Below, piece after piece: positions 21,096 to 29,499 of a DNA stretch of 64,000 nucleotides. Source of the DNA: Bacteroidota bacterium (GTDB lineage Bacteria; Bacteroidota; Bacteroidia; Bacteroidales; JACABE01). The first letter of the stretch is position 1. Every line of letters begins with the position of its first letter. The notes beneath the pieces were generated by a model that made no database searches, had not been told where the DNA came from, and saw only the letters and a list, made by a program, of their open reading frames with translations. The translations under genes and the position numbers were made by a program. The stretch lies in assembly GCA_013377005.1 (NCBI GenBank), contig JACABE010000012.1, forward strand, positions 1 to 64,000, in the 5' to 3' direction.

Positions 21096-21557
21096 TTAAA
21101 CATTATTACTAGAGATTCTTGCAAAAGGTTTATCTCCTTTTATTGTTAACCCCATACTTCTTGCAGTACCTGAAACCATTGACATCGCTGATTCTAAAGT
21201 GAAACAGTTTAAATCAATCATTTTTGATTCAGCAATAACCTGAACCTGATCCCATGTAATAGAGGCAATTTTGTTTCTATTAGGTTCTGGAGAACCTTTT
21301 TTAACAGCTGCTGCTTCCATTAATTGTACTGCTACAGGAGGTGTTTTAATAATAAAATCGAAGGATTTGTCTTTATAAACAGTAATAATAACTGGAATAA
21401 TTTTTCCAGCACTATCCTGAGTACGAGCATTAAATTGCTTACAAAACTCCATAATATTCACACCTTTAGAACCTAATGCAGGTCCAACTGGTGGTGAAGG
21501 ATTTGCAGCACCTCCTTTAATTTGTAATTTGATGATACCTGTAACTTCTTTTGCCAT
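21096..21557 (-). CDS. rplK: 50S ribosomal protein uL11
   Basis: 153 residues. The N-terminal [21 protein letters not shown] and [17 protein letters not shown] segments are diagnostic. The protein binds the GTPase-associated region of 23S rRNA. It is slightly longer than E. coli L11 because of a C-terminal extension. Confidence 0.97.
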   Translation of the reverse strand: MAKEVTGIIKLQIKGGAANPSPPVGPALGSKGVNIMEFCKQFNARTQDSAGKIIPVIITVYKDKSFDFIIKTPPVAVQLMEAAAVKKGSPEPNRNKIASITWDQVQVIAESKMIDLNCFTLESAMSMVSGTARSMGLTIKGDKPFARISSNNV

Positions 21558-21605
21558 TTTGTTGTTTACTTAAAGATTAAAAACTTAAGTTTAATTTCTT
21601 GATAA

Positions 21606-22148
21606 CTATTCTTTTTCTACTTGCATAAAACTCAATTCTAATGGAGTTTTTCTTCCGAAAATTTTAACCATTACTTTAAGTTTTTTCTTCTCATCATTCA
21701 CATCTTCAATAATACCACTGAAACTATTGAATGGTCCGTCAATTACTTTAACTGATTCACCAATAATAAATGGATCATTCATTTCTTCACCTTGATTCGA
21801 CAATTCATCAACTTTTCCAAGTATTCTGTTAACTTCAGACTGTCTCATCGCAACAGGCTCTCCTTTTGAACCTAAAAACCCGATTACATTAGGAATACTT
21901 TTTACAATATGAGGTATTTCTCCAACAAGAACAGCTTCAATTAATACATAGCCAGGTAAGTAATTCCTTTCCTTGCTAATTTTTTTGCCTTTTCTTACAG
22001 AGTATACCTTTTCAGTTGGAATAAGTACTTGTGAGATGTAATCATGTAAATTTAAGCGGTTAATTTCACTTTCCATGTATTCTTTTACTTTCTTCTCTTT
22101 CCCGCTAATTGCTCTGACTACATACCACTTTTTTACTTGTTCAATCAT
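21606..22148 (-). CDS. nusG: Transcription termination/antitermination factor NusG
   Basis: 180 residues. An N-terminal NGN domain (KKWYVVRAISGKEKKVKEYM; YLPGYVLIEA) is followed by a C-terminal KOW domain (VKVIDGPFNSFSGIIEDVN). It binds RNA polymerase and modulates pausing and elongation. The 156-base gap to secE is unusually long for this pair and shows no gene. Confidence 0.96.
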   Translation of the reverse strand: MIEQVKKWYVVRAISGKEKKVKEYMESEINRLNLHDYISQVLIPTEKVYSVRKGKKISKERNYLPGYVLIEAVLVGEIPHIVKSIPNVIGFLGSKGEPVAMRQSEVNRILGKVDELSNQGEEMNDPFIIGESVKVIDGPFNSFSGIIEDVNDEKKKLKVMVKIFGRKTPLELSFMQVEKE

Positions 22149-22304
22149 ATTATTTAAAGAATTTGATAAGAAATAATTATCAAAATTTAATACATATCTA
22201 ATATAACATTTTTATTTAAAACTTAATTTGCATTACATACCTCAATTAAACTGGAAGGGTTGTTGTTGGGAAGCAAGATAAAGTATTGCAAATAAAAGTA
22301 TTTT

Positions 22305-22523
22305 TTATGTTAAAAAGCTATAAAAGTAACCAAGGAGTCCTTTCCATGCTAAATCAGGATGAGCTCCAAACACGATATCCATTCCAAAAACCACAAAAGC
22401 GATAATTAATGAGGCAACAGAAACAACTATTGCACTATTTTGTAATTCACTCCATGATGGCCACGAAACTTTATTCATAAGTTCGTCGTAGCTTTCTTTA
22501 ATGTAATCTATTACTTTTGACAT
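22305..22523 (-). CDS. secE: Preprotein translocase subunit SecE
   Basis: 72 residues. A short amphipathic helix with the SecE motif VSWPSWSEL precedes a single transmembrane helix (~30-50). This is the short form of SecE, part of the SecYEG channel. It sits between tRNA-Trp and nusG, as in many bacteria. Confidence 0.95.
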   Translation of the reverse strand: MSKVIDYIKESYDELMNKVSWPSWSELQNSAIVVSVASLIIAFVVFGMDIVFGAHPDLAWKGLLGYFYSFLT

Positions 22524-22539
22524 AAATATATGTATTATG

Positions 22540-22612
22540 CACGGGTGGAAGGATTTGAACCCTCAGCCTACGGTTTTGGAGACCGCCACTCTACCAATTG
22601 AGCTACACCCGT
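22540..22612 (-). tRNA. tRNA-Trp (anticodon CCA)
   Basis: 73 bases, complete cloverleaf: 7-bp acceptor stem ACGGGTG/CACCCGT with discriminator G, anticodon loop containing CCA, and T-arm GGTTCAAATCC. It lies between tuf and secE, the classical position. Confidence 0.97.
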
Positions 22613-22630
22613 TTATGTTTATTAATAGAT

Positions 22631-22669
22631 AAATAAAGGTATCCTTGCTTTCAAGGAATACCTTTATTT
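22631..22669 (-). terminator. Long hairpin between tuf and tRNA-Trp
   Basis: AAATAAAGGTATCCTTG pairs with CAAGGAATACCTTTATTT with one bulged base around a CTTT loop, starting about 30 bases after the tuf stop. The 3' side on the minus strand lacks a long T run, so it may be a weak terminator or an mRNA 3'-end/processing signal. Confidence 0.6.
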
Positions 22670-22699
22670 ACTGAATATTAATTAATTATTTATTTAAAA

Positions 22700-23887
22700 T
22701 TAATCTAAAATTTCAGTCACCTGACCTGCACCTACAGTTCTGCCACCTTCACGAATAGCAAATCTTAAGTTTAAGTTCAACGCGATTTCAGAAATTAAAG
22801 CAACTGTAATTGTTAAGTTATCACCAGGCATAACCATTTCAACACCTGCTGGTAAACTTACAGAACCTGTAACATCAGTAGTTCTGAAATAGAATTGTGG
22901 ACGATATTTATCATGAAATGGAGTATGACGACCACCTTCTTCTTTTTTCAAAATATAAACTTCAGCTTTGAAGTTTTTATGAGGTTTTACTGAACCTGGT
23001 TTTGCAATAACCATACCACGAGTAATAGCATCTTTATCAATACCTCTTAATAATAAACCTGCATTATCACCAGCTTCACCTCTATCCAAAATTTTACGGA
23101 ACATTTCAACACCGGTAACAACTGATTTTAATTTTTCAGCACCCATACCAATGATTTCAACAGGATCTCCGGTATTGATAACACCTGTTTCAATTCTACC
23201 TGTAGCCACAGTACCGCGACCAGTAATTGAAAATACGTCTTCAACTGGCATTAAAAATGGTTTGTCAACATCTCTTGGAGGCAAAGGAATATATGAATCA
23301 ACAGCATCCATTAACTCGTAGATTTTTTCCATCCATTTAGGTTCTTTATTCAATCCACCTAAGGCAGAACCTTGAATAACAGGAGTATTGTCACCATCAA
23401 AACCATAGAAAGTTAACAACTCTCTAATTTCCATTTCAACTAATTCTAATAATTCAGGATCGTCAACTAAGTCAACTTTATTCATAAACACAACCAATTT
23501 AGGCACACCAACCTGACGAGCTAAAAGGATATGTTCACGTGTTTGTGGCATAGGACCGTCAGTTGCAGCAACAACAATGATAGCGCCGTCCATTTGAGCA
23601 GCACCAGTTACCATGTTCTTTACGTAGTCAGCGTGACCAGGACAGTCAACGTGAGCATAATGTCTTGTTGCAGTTTGATACTCAATGTGAGCTGTGTTAA
23701 TTGTAATACCTCTTTCTTTTTCTTCAGGAGCTGCATCAATTGAATCAAATGATTTGAATTCTGCAAAACCTTTATCAGCTAAACATAAAGTAATAGCTGC
23801 TGTTAAGGTAGTTTTACCGTGATCAACGTGACCAATAGTTCCAACATTTACGTGTGGTTTGGAACGGTCGAATTTTTCTTTTGCCAT
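22700..23887 (-). CDS. tuf: Elongation factor Tu
   Basis: 395 residues. GTPase motifs are [22 protein letters not shown] and NKVDLVD, followed by domains 2 and 3 ([23 protein letters not shown]). It carries aminoacyl-tRNA to the ribosome. It is placed directly after a four-tRNA cluster, the same order as the tufB operon of E. coli. Confidence 0.98.
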   Translation of the reverse strand: MAKEKFDRSKPHVNVGTIGHVDHGKTTLTAAITLCLADKGFAEFKSFDSIDAAPEEKERGITINTAHIEYQTATRHYAHVDCPGHADYVKNMVTGAAQMDGAIIVVAATDGPMPQTREHILLARQVGVPKLVVFMNKVDLVDDPELLELVEMEIRELLTFYGFDGDNTPVIQGSALGGLNKEPKWMEKIYELMDAVDSYIPLPPRDVDKPFLMPVEDVFSITGRGTVATGRIETGVINTGDPVEIIGMGAEKLKSVVTGVEMFRKILDRGEAGDNAGLLLRGIDKDAITRGMVIAKPGSVKPHKNFKAEVYILKKEEGGRHTPFHDKYRPQFYFRTTDVTGSVSLPAGVEMVMPGDNLTITVALISEIALNLNLRFAIREGGRTVGAGQVTEILD

Positions 23888-23960
23888 ATAATTGCTTGTT
23901 AAAGATGTTTAAATTTATAATTATAACTATTATTATTTTATTGTTTATTTTTTCAAGCAG

Positions 23961-24032
<72 letters not shown>

Positions 24033-24043
24033 TAAACACAAAG

Positions 24044-24116
24044 AGCGGAAGACGGGTCTCGAACCCGCTACCTACAGCTTGGAAGGCTGTCGCTCTACCA
24101 AATGAGCTACTTCCGC
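24044..24116 (-). tRNA. tRNA-Gly (anticodon TCC)
   Basis: 73 bases. Acceptor stem GCGGAAG/CTTCCGC, anticodon stem ACAGC/GCTGT with loop CTTCCAA giving TCC, and T-arm CGGGTTCGAGACCCG. Confidence 0.96.
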
Positions 24117-24122
24117 AGTGTG

Positions 24123-24204
24123 TGGGGGGAGGAGGATTCGAACCTCCGAAGGCTGCGCCAACAGATTTACAGTCTGTCCCATTTGACCGCTCTGGTATCC
24201 CCCC
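24123..24204 (-). tRNA. tRNA-Tyr (anticodon GTA)
   Basis: 82 bases with the long variable arm of a class II tRNA. Acceptor GGGGGGA/TCCCCCC, discriminator A, anticodon loop with GTA, and T-arm GGAGGTTCGAATCCTCC. Confidence 0.96.
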
Positions 24205-24216
24205 AGTTGTTTTTTG

Positions 24217-24290
24217 AGCCGATAGAGGGATTCGAACCCCCGACCAGCTGATTACAAATCAGCTGCTCTGGCCAACTGAGCTATATCGGC
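24217..24290 (-). tRNA. tRNA-Thr (anticodon TGT)
   Basis: 74 bases. Acceptor GCCGATA/TATCGGC, anticodon stem CTGAT with TGT, and T-arm GGGGGTTCGAATCCCTC. First tRNA of the tRNA-tuf operon, about 50 bases after its predicted promoter. Confidence 0.96.
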
Positions 24291-24319
24291 ATTGGTATTA
24301 TTACATTCTTTAAAAAAAA

Positions 24320-24343
24320 CAGTCCTTTTTTCAAAAAGGACTG
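24320..24343 (-). terminator. Terminator downstream of raiA
   Basis: On the minus strand CAGTCCTTTTT pairs with AAAAAGGACTG and is followed by eight T residues, a strong intrinsic terminator 54 bases after the raiA stop. It abuts, and probably overlaps the start site of, the tRNA-tuf promoter. Confidence 0.85.
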
Positions 24344-24377
24344 CAAAAATAGAAATAATTTTAATACTAACCAAAAA
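24344..24377 (-). promoter_or_regulatory. Promoter of the tRNA-tuf-secE-nusG operon
   Basis: On the minus strand TTG (24372-24374) is followed after 20 bases by TATTTTTG (24344-24351), matching the Bacteroidota -33 TTG / -7 TAnnTTTG pattern. The predicted start is near 24338, inside the terminator hairpin, so transcripts starting here cannot fold that terminator while read-through from raiA can. Confidence 0.65.
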
Positions 24378-24396
24378 ATATTTACTTTTTTTAAAA

Positions 24397-24696
24397 TTAA
24401 ATTCCTCTTAGCTTTTCTTTATGCTTAATTAATTGCTTTTTTAACGCCTCAACTGCCTGGTCTGTAGCTCCCTCAAAAGTTTTACAAGTTTTTTTGGCAA
24501 ACAAGTCATTGCCAGGTATCATTAATCTAATTTCAGCAATTTTATTCTCTAAATCTTCTCCATTCTCTATTTTGAGTATCACTTCACTTCCAATTATATC
24601 ATTATAATTGATTGTTAACTTTTGAACTTTCTCAGTAATGAATTCTTCTAACTTCTTGTCAGTTTTGAATTTAACAGAATTAATAGTAACTTTCAT
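24397..24696 (-). CDS. raiA: Ribosome hibernation/stability factor (RaiA/HPF family)
   Basis: 99 residues with the beta-alpha-beta-beta-beta-alpha HPF fold (VKFKTDKKLEEFITEKVQKL ... EIRLMIPGNDLFAKKTCKTFEGATDQAVEALKKQL). The short form lacks the C-terminal dimerisation domain. Such proteins occupy the decoding centre of idle ribosomes. A strong SD, TGGAGGT (24705-24711), lies 8 bases before the ATG in the non-coding gap after the recombinase gene. That is rare in this phylum and shared only with rpsU here. Confidence 0.92.
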   Translation of the reverse strand: MKVTINSVKFKTDKKLEEFITEKVQKLTINYNDIIGSEVILKIENGEDLENKIAEIRLMIPGNDLFAKKTCKTFEGATDQAVEALKKQLIKHKEKLRGI

Positions 24697-24704
24697 AATT
24701 GTTA

Positions 24705-24711
24705 ACCTCCA
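24705..24711 (-). promoter_or_regulatory. Shine-Dalgarno of raiA
   Basis: TGGAGGT, 8 bases upstream of the ATG, lies in a 17-base non-coding gap and matches the anti-SD CCTCC. Almost all other starts in the window lack any such match. Confidence 0.8.
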
Positions 24712-24713
24712 TT

Positions 24714-25604
24714 TTATGCCCTAGGATGGGCTTGTTTATAAATACTTTTTAATTTATTAATTGTGTTATGAGTGTAAACCTGTGTTGCAGAAAGATTGGA
24801 ATGTCCCAAAATTTCTTTAATTGCATTAAGGTCTGCTCCATTGTTAAGCATGTGTGTAGCAAATGTATGGCGTAAAACATGCGGACTTTTTTTGTTTATT
24901 GTAGTTATTCCGCTAAGATAATAATTAACGATGCGATAAACAAGTTTTGGGTAAACTTTTTTCCCATTATTTGTTAAAAAAACAAAACTTAATTTATCTT
25001 TAGATATAATTCCTTGATTTTCTTTCAATTTTGAAAACAATAAAAATTTATCTTTCAAATCTTTTGTTATTGGAATGATGCGCTCTTTATTTCTTTTACC
25101 TAGCACTTTGATTGTTAAATTTACAAAATCTATATCTTCCTGCTTTAAATTTATTAATTCAGTCAAACGTATTCCTGTATTGTAAAACACTTCAATTATA
25201 AGAATGTTTCTATATTGTAAATATTCTTCTGAAAAATCATTTTTATTGTCAAGTAATGTTTCCATATTGACTTCCTCAACATATACAGGCAGTTTTTTTG
25301 GCGTTTTTGGGGATACTATTTTAATAGTAGGATTAGTAGAAAGCACTCTTTCTTTTAATAAATATTTATAAAAAGATTTTATAGTAGTGATTTTCCTGTT
25401 GATGCTTCTAGCTTGAATACCTGTTTCCATGAGTGAAGCTAGCCAGGATCTTATCATTTGATGAGTAACCGCAGAAATTTCTGATATTTCGTAAGTACTA
25501 CTTATAAAAGTATAAAATTGTTCAAGATCATTTTTATAGGCAATATATGTATTGAGTGAATACCTTTTTTCGTATTTAATATATTTTAGAAATTTTTCGG
25601 TCAT
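24714..25604 (-). CDS. xerC: Xer-type tyrosine recombinase
   Basis: About 296 residues from the ATG at 25604. The ORF-track start at 25661 adds 19 residues encoded inside the rpsU terminator and is unlikely. An N-terminal SAM-like core-binding domain (EKFLKYIKYEKRYSLNTY) precedes a catalytic domain with the full R-K-H-R-H-Y set: NTGIRLTELINL, HVLRHTFATHML, LGHSNLSATQVYTH. Its constant position beside raiA and rpsU in Bacteroidota suggests a housekeeping XerC/XerD role in chromosome dimer resolution, not a mobile integrase. The XerC versus XerD choice is uncertain. Confidence 0.85.
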   Translation of the reverse strand: MTEKFLKYIKYEKRYSLNTYIAYKNDLEQFYTFISSTYEISEISAVTHQMIRSWLASLMETGIQARSINRKITTIKSFYKYLLKERVLSTNPTIKIVSPKTPKKLPVYVEEVNMETLLDNKNDFSEEYLQYRNILIIEVFYNTGIRLTELINLKQEDIDFVNLTIKVLGKRNKERIIPITKDLKDKFLLFSKLKENQGIISKDKLSFVFLTNNGKKVYPKLVYRIVNYYLSGITTINKKSPHVLRHTFATHMLNNGADLNAIKEILGHSNLSATQVYTHNTINKLKSIYKQAHPRA

Positions 25605-25616
25605 TGTATAAATAAA

Positions 25617-25672
25617 AAAAGGAAAACTTGATAAAATTACAAAAAATCTTTTGTAAAACAAGTTTTCCTTTT
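25617..25672 (-). terminator. Terminator of rpsU with large loop
   Basis: AAAAGGAAAACTTG (25617-25630) pairs perfectly with CAAGTTTTCCTTTT (25659-25672) around a ~28-base loop. On the minus strand it is followed by seven T residues. It ends rpsU transcription just before the recombinase start. Confidence 0.75.
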
Positions 25673-25701
25673 AAAAATTCGTTTATGATGCTTACAAAGA
25701 A

Positions 25702-25896
25702 TTATATTTCATCATTTTGGTGTAATTGCTGAACGTAAATTGCTTTTAAGCGTTGTTCTCGTTGAACTATAGAAGGTTTAGTGAATTTTTGTCTTAGACG
25801 CAATTCCTTTACAACGCCAGTTTTTTCAAATTTTCTTTTCAGTTTTTTCAAAGCACGGTCGATGTTTTCGCCTTCTTTAATTGGAACGATAATCAT
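25702..25896 (-). CDS. rpsU: 30S ribosomal protein bS21
   Basis: 64 residues: IPIKEGENIDRALKKLKRKFEKTGVVKELRLRQ is a typical bS21 core. In Bacteroidota bS21 helps to hide the anti-SD of 16S rRNA, and in Flavobacterium its own mRNA has an SD that permits autoregulation. Here AAGAGGT ends 7 bases before the ATG, consistent with that model. A well-formed promoter lies ~50 bases upstream. Confidence 0.95.
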   Translation of the reverse strand: MIIVPIKEGENIDRALKKLKRKFEKTGVVKELRLRQKFTKPSIVQREQRLKAIYVQQLHQNDEI

Positions 25897-25903
25897 AATG
25901 AAT

Positions 25904-25910
25904 ACCTCTT
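25904..25910 (-). promoter_or_regulatory. Shine-Dalgarno of rpsU
   Basis: AAGAGGT on the minus strand, 7 bases before the ATG, matches the anti-SD over GAGGT. Together with raiA it is the only convincing non-coding SD in the window. Confidence 0.7.
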
Positions 25911-25946
25911 TCTTTTTTTAATTAATAATTTTTTTAAATTGGGTGG

Positions 25947-25977
25947 CAAAATTATAAATAAGTTTTTATATATCAAA
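25947..25977 (-). promoter_or_regulatory. Promoter of rpsU
   Basis: TTTTG (TTG at 25974-25976), a 19-base spacer, then TAATTTTG (25947-25954) on the minus strand: an excellent match to the Bacteroidota consensus. The predicted start near 25942 gives a ~45-base leader that carries the SD. Confidence 0.7.
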
Positions 25978-25992
25978 ACTTTATTTTTAAAA

Positions 25993-27072
25993 TTATTTAG
26001 GAGCTTTTCTTAGCAGCTGCATAGCCATCAAACCAAATACTAAAATTGGTATCCATACTGATAAATAGGCAGGTAAATTGCCAGAAGTAGCAAATACAGT
26101 AGATATTTTCATAAATAAAATGAAAGAAAATGTAATTGCCAAACCAAAAGCCAGATTTAAACCAATACCTCCTCTCACTTTTCTTGAAGACAATGAAACT
26201 CCTATTAATGTTAGAACTATGGTCGCAAATGGATATGCAATTCGTTGATATTTTTCAACTTCATAAAATTTAATCCTGTCAGAACCTCTTAATTTTTCCT
26301 GAGCAATAAACTTACGCAATTGCATATAATCCATGGTTTCAACATCTTTGTTTTCCTTTGTAAAATCAGAGGGATGAATATTCATATTCATTTCCAATTT
26401 TTCACCTTTAGTAAAAGTTTCATTAACTCCATTAATATTACGAACAATATAATTCCTAATATCCCACTTACCACTTAAGCTGTCCCAACTTATCTGGTCT
26501 GCAGTTAACTTATAATACAAACCTGTTTCATTAATCTTCTCGATTGAAAACCTATAACCAGTACGACTATTATCATCATAACCTTCAAGATACATGTATG
26601 TACCCCTTTCTACCTGAAAATGAAAATTTGTCTTTATTGTTTTACTATTGCCATTAATATACTTTTTTTCAAAAGCAAGCCGATGAACATTTACATTGGG
26701 AATCAAAAAGTTGGCCAAATAGAAAGTCATTAATCCAATTACAACTGCTGATAACACATAAGGTAATAAAAAACGCTTAAAACTGACACCTGCATTTAAT
26801 ATTGCAATAATTTCGGTATTAGATGCCATTTTTGAAGTAAAAAAGATAACAGCCACAAACGTAAATAAAGGACTGAACAAATTCACGAAATATGGTATAA
26901 AATTTAAATAAAAATCGAATATAATCGCATGTAATGGGGCTTTTCTTTCAATAAAATCATCTATTTTTTCTGATATATCAAAAATAACAACAACAATAAT
27001 TATTAATGCAATGGCATAGAAAAAAGTGCCTAAAAATTTGCGAATAATGTATATATCAAGTTTCTTTAACAT
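25993..27072 (-). CDS. LptF/LptG-type permease (YjgP/YjgQ family)
   Basis: 359 residues. Three N-terminal transmembrane helices (~12-35, ~55-75, ~95-120) lead to a central periplasmic beta-jellyroll domain (~130-265). Three C-terminal helices follow. The family forms the membrane part of the Lpt transporter that extracts lipopolysaccharide and passes it to the LptA/C bridge. The N-terminal LDIYIIRKFLGTFFYAI is typical. It follows tgt by 16 bases, an arrangement common in Bacteroidota. LptF and LptG cannot be separated by eye. Confidence 0.9.
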   Translation of the reverse strand: MLKKLDIYIIRKFLGTFFYAIALIIIVVVIFDISEKIDDFIERKAPLHAIIFDFYLNFIPYFVNLFSPLFTFVAVIFFTSKMASNTEIIAILNAGVSFKRFLLPYVLSAVVIGLMTFYLANFLIPNVNVHRLAFEKKYINGNSKTIKTNFHFQVERGTYMYLEGYDDNSRTGYRFSIEKINETGLYYKLTADQISWDSLSGKWDIRNYIVRNINGVNETFTKGEKLEMNMNIHPSDFTKENKDVETMDYMQLRKFIAQEKLRGSDRIKFYEVEKYQRIAYPFATIVLTLIGVSLSSRKVRGGIGLNLAFGLAITFSFILFMKISTVFATSGNLPAYLSVWIPILVFGLMAMQLLRKAPK

Positions 27073-27088
27073 TTAAAGATAATTTTAA

Positions 27089-28219
27089 TTACAGACGAGT
27101 TGTTAGTTGTTTTACCATTTTATTTTTCCATTCAGCAAAATTGCCTTCCAATATTTTTTTTCGGGCTTCGCCTACCAACCACAAATAAAAATTCAAATTA
27201 TGAACACTTGCTATCATTGGAGCCAACATTTCCTGAGCTTGAAATAAATGTCGCAAATAAGCTCTTGTATATTGACTATCAACATAACTCATGCCATTGG
27301 GGTCAACTGGAGAAAAATCATTCTTCCATTTCTCATTTTTAATATTGATAATCCCCTGACTGGTAAATAACATTCCATTGCGTGCATTGCGTGTTGGCAT
27401 CACACAGTCCATCATGTCAATACCTAACGCAATACTTTCTAAAATATTGGCTGGCGTCCCCACTCCCATCAAATATCTTGGTTTATCTTCCGGCAAAATA
27501 CTACAAACCAATTCGGTAAGTTCATACATTATTTCAACTGGCTCCCCTACTGATAAACCTCCTATTGCATTTCCTTCTCTACCATGAGAAGTAATTTCTT
27601 CAGCAGATTTAATTCGTAAATCACGATATACACTTCCTTGAACTATAGGGAAAAGTGTTTGAGGATAGCCATACAACGGCTCAGTATTGTCAAATTGTTG
27701 AATACATCTCTTTAACCAACGATGGGTAAGATCCATTGATTTAGATGCGTAATCATAATCGCAGGGATATGGAGTACATTCGTCGAAAGCCATCATAATA
27801 TCAGCTCCTATCACGCGCTGAATATCCATAACCTTTTCAGGTGTAAAAGTATGTCGCGAACCATCAATATGTGATTGAAAAACCACACCCTCTTCTTTCA
27901 TTTTGCGGGTTCCTGAAAGCGAATACACCTGATAACCTCCACTATCGGTTAAAATTGGTTTTTCCCATCCATTAAACTTATGCAAACCTCCGGCTTGCTG
28001 TAAGGTGTCGAGCCCGGGACGTAAATATAAATGATATGTATTTCCTAATATAATTTGAGCACCAATGTCATTCTTTAAATCATTAAAATGAACCGCTTTA
28101 ACAGATCCAACTGTACCAACCGGCATAAAAATAGGTGTTTGGATAGTTCCGTGAGCAGTAACGATTTCTCCTGCTCTTGCTTTTGAGTTTTTATCTTGTC
28201 CTTTTAAAGTAAAATCCAT
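27089..28219 (-). CDS. tgt: Queuine tRNA-ribosyltransferase (TGT)
   Basis: 376 residues from the ATG at 28219; the ORF-track start adds 11 residues with no family match. Motifs: TPIFMPVGTVGSVKA, ILGNTYHLYLRPG, LTDSGGYQVYSL and GGLSVGEP. The catalytic Asp segment is DCVMPTRNARNG. It inserts queuine or its precursor at position 34 of GUN-anticodon tRNAs. The CxCxxC-H zinc site typical of the family is not evident at the expected place (the sequence reads DSQYTRAYLRHL), as in TGTs of some Bacteroidota. Confidence 0.93.
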   Translation of the reverse strand: MDFTLKGQDKNSKARAGEIVTAHGTIQTPIFMPVGTVGSVKAVHFNDLKNDIGAQIILGNTYHLYLRPGLDTLQQAGGLHKFNGWEKPILTDSGGYQVYSLSGTRKMKEEGVVFQSHIDGSRHTFTPEKVMDIQRVIGADIMMAFDECTPYPCDYDYASKSMDLTHRWLKRCIQQFDNTEPLYGYPQTLFPIVQGSVYRDLRIKSAEEITSHGREGNAIGGLSVGEPVEIMYELTELVCSILPEDKPRYLMGVGTPANILESIALGIDMMDCVMPTRNARNGMLFTSQGIINIKNEKWKNDFSPVDPNGMSYVDSQYTRAYLRHLFQAQEMLAPMIASVHNLNFYLWLVGEARKKILEGNFAEWKNKMVKQLTTRL

Positions 28220-28337
28220 AAATTTTTGTGAGTAAATATAGCAAAAAATCACATAATGCTTAATATAAGCTATTTATAAATTAATCAATATGTTTATAAA
28301 TATTTTCCAAAGATAAATCATATTCGCATATAATAAA

Positions 28338-28345
28338 TATTTTTG
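28338..28345 (+). promoter_or_regulatory. Possible -7 element upstream of the glycosyltransferase
   Basis: TATTTTTG matches TAnnTTTG 20 bases before the ATG at 28366. No clear TTG lies at the -33 distance, so this is only a candidate. Confidence 0.35.
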
Positions 28346-28365
28346 CATCATCAATTATAATATAT

Positions 28366-29499
28366 ATGTGTTTTGATTTAATTACTGATAATTCGACTAT
28401 TAATCTTATTCTTTTTATTTTTTACGGAACGGTCGTTGTTCAGCTATTTTATTATTGGGGCTTTTTTACTCGTTTGGCTTTTTATAAATTCAAAAATCAA
28501 GTTCGAAAACCACAAGCTGTTTCGGTAGTAATTTGTGCAAAAAACGAATACCATAATCTTAAAGACAATCTTCCGATTATTTTAGAGCAAGAATATCCTG
28601 ATTTTGAAGTAATCGTTGTAAATGATGTTTCGGATGATGAAACGTATTATTTACTAAAGGTATTGTCGGATAAATATCCTCATCTTAAAATTGTTAACTT
28701 TGTTGATAACGTTAATTTCTTTTCAGGGAAAAAATTTCCATTAACCATTGGTATCAAATCTGCAAAGAACGATATCATTTTACTTACTGATGCTGATTGC
28801 AAACCACATAGTATGAAATGGATTGAGCAAATGCAAGAACAATTTCACAGCGGGAGCGAAATTGTATTAGGTTATGGGAAATACAAAGAAGAACCAGGTT
28901 TTTTAAATAAAATAATCCGGTTCGACACACTCCAAATTGCTATTCAATATTTATCAATGGCATTGGCCGGCAATGCATATATGGGTGTGGGGCGCAATTT
29001 GGCTTATCGCAAGAACTTATTTTACCGACAAAACGGGTTTATTAATCATTATAAAGTAAAATCGGGTGATGATGATTTATTTGTAAATGCGGCAGCTTCG
29101 GATAAGAATACTAAAATTATGATTTCTCCTGATGCGCATACTATTTCCACAGCAAAAAACACTTTCCCTACATGGATTACTCAGAAAAGAAGACATTTAA
29201 CTTCGGGAAAATATTATAAATTTACAACAAAATGCTGGTTAGGAGTGTTTACATTATCTCAACTTATTTTTTTTACTGCTTTTTTTACTTTAATTGCTAT
29301 TAATTATACTTTATTAATTGTTCCTGCGTTATTTTTATTAAGGTTAATCAGCCAGCTTATTATTAATAAAAAAGCTATGATAAAGTTGAATGAGAAGAAT
29401 TTTTTATTATTAGTACCTATTTTCGAAATATTTTTTGTTGTTTTAAATCCAATTATTGTTTTAATAAATACGGTTTCAAAGCCTGATAAATGGAAATAA
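28366..29499 (+). CDS. Membrane glycosyltransferase, family 2
   Basis: 377 residues. An N-terminal transmembrane helix (~12-32) leads to a GT-A catalytic domain (VSVVICAKNEYHNLKDNLP; nucleotide-binding VNDVSDDET; DxD-like LTDADCKPHSM; acceptor region VKSGDDDLFVN). Two or three C-terminal helices follow. The K-R-R-H motif near TQKRRHLTSGKYY resembles the QxxRW motif of processive enzymes. The sugar and product are unknown. Its end overlaps the sigma factor start by 10 bases, so the two are translationally coupled. Confidence 0.9.
   Translation: MCFDLITDNSTINLILFIFYGTVVVQLFYYWGFFTRLAFYKFKNQVRKPQAVSVVICAKNEYHNLKDNLPIILEQEYPDFEVIVVNDVSDDETYYLLKVLSDKYPHLKIVNFVDNVNFFSGKKFPLTIGIKSAKNDIILLTDADCKPHSMKWIEQMQEQFHSGSEIVLGYGKYKEEPGFLNKIIRFDTLQIAIQYLSMALAGNAYMGVGRNLAYRKNLFYRQNGFINHYKVKSGDDDLFVNAAASDKNTKIMISPDAHTISTAKNTFPTWITQKRRHLTSGKYYKFTTKCWLGVFTLSQLIFFTAFFTLIAINYTLLIVPALFLLRLISQLIINKKAMIKLNEKNFLLLVPIFEIFFVVLNPIIVLINTVSKPDKWK

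Noticed and set aside
24714-25604. Prophage or mobile-element integrase
   Set aside because: The gene sits in the conserved rpsU-raiA-tuf neighbourhood with no phage genes, so a housekeeping Xer role is more likely, although the adjacent tRNA genes first suggested an integration site.
25605-25661. N-terminal extension of the Xer recombinase
   Set aside because: These codons lie inside the rpsU terminator hairpin. The domain begins at the ATG at 25604.
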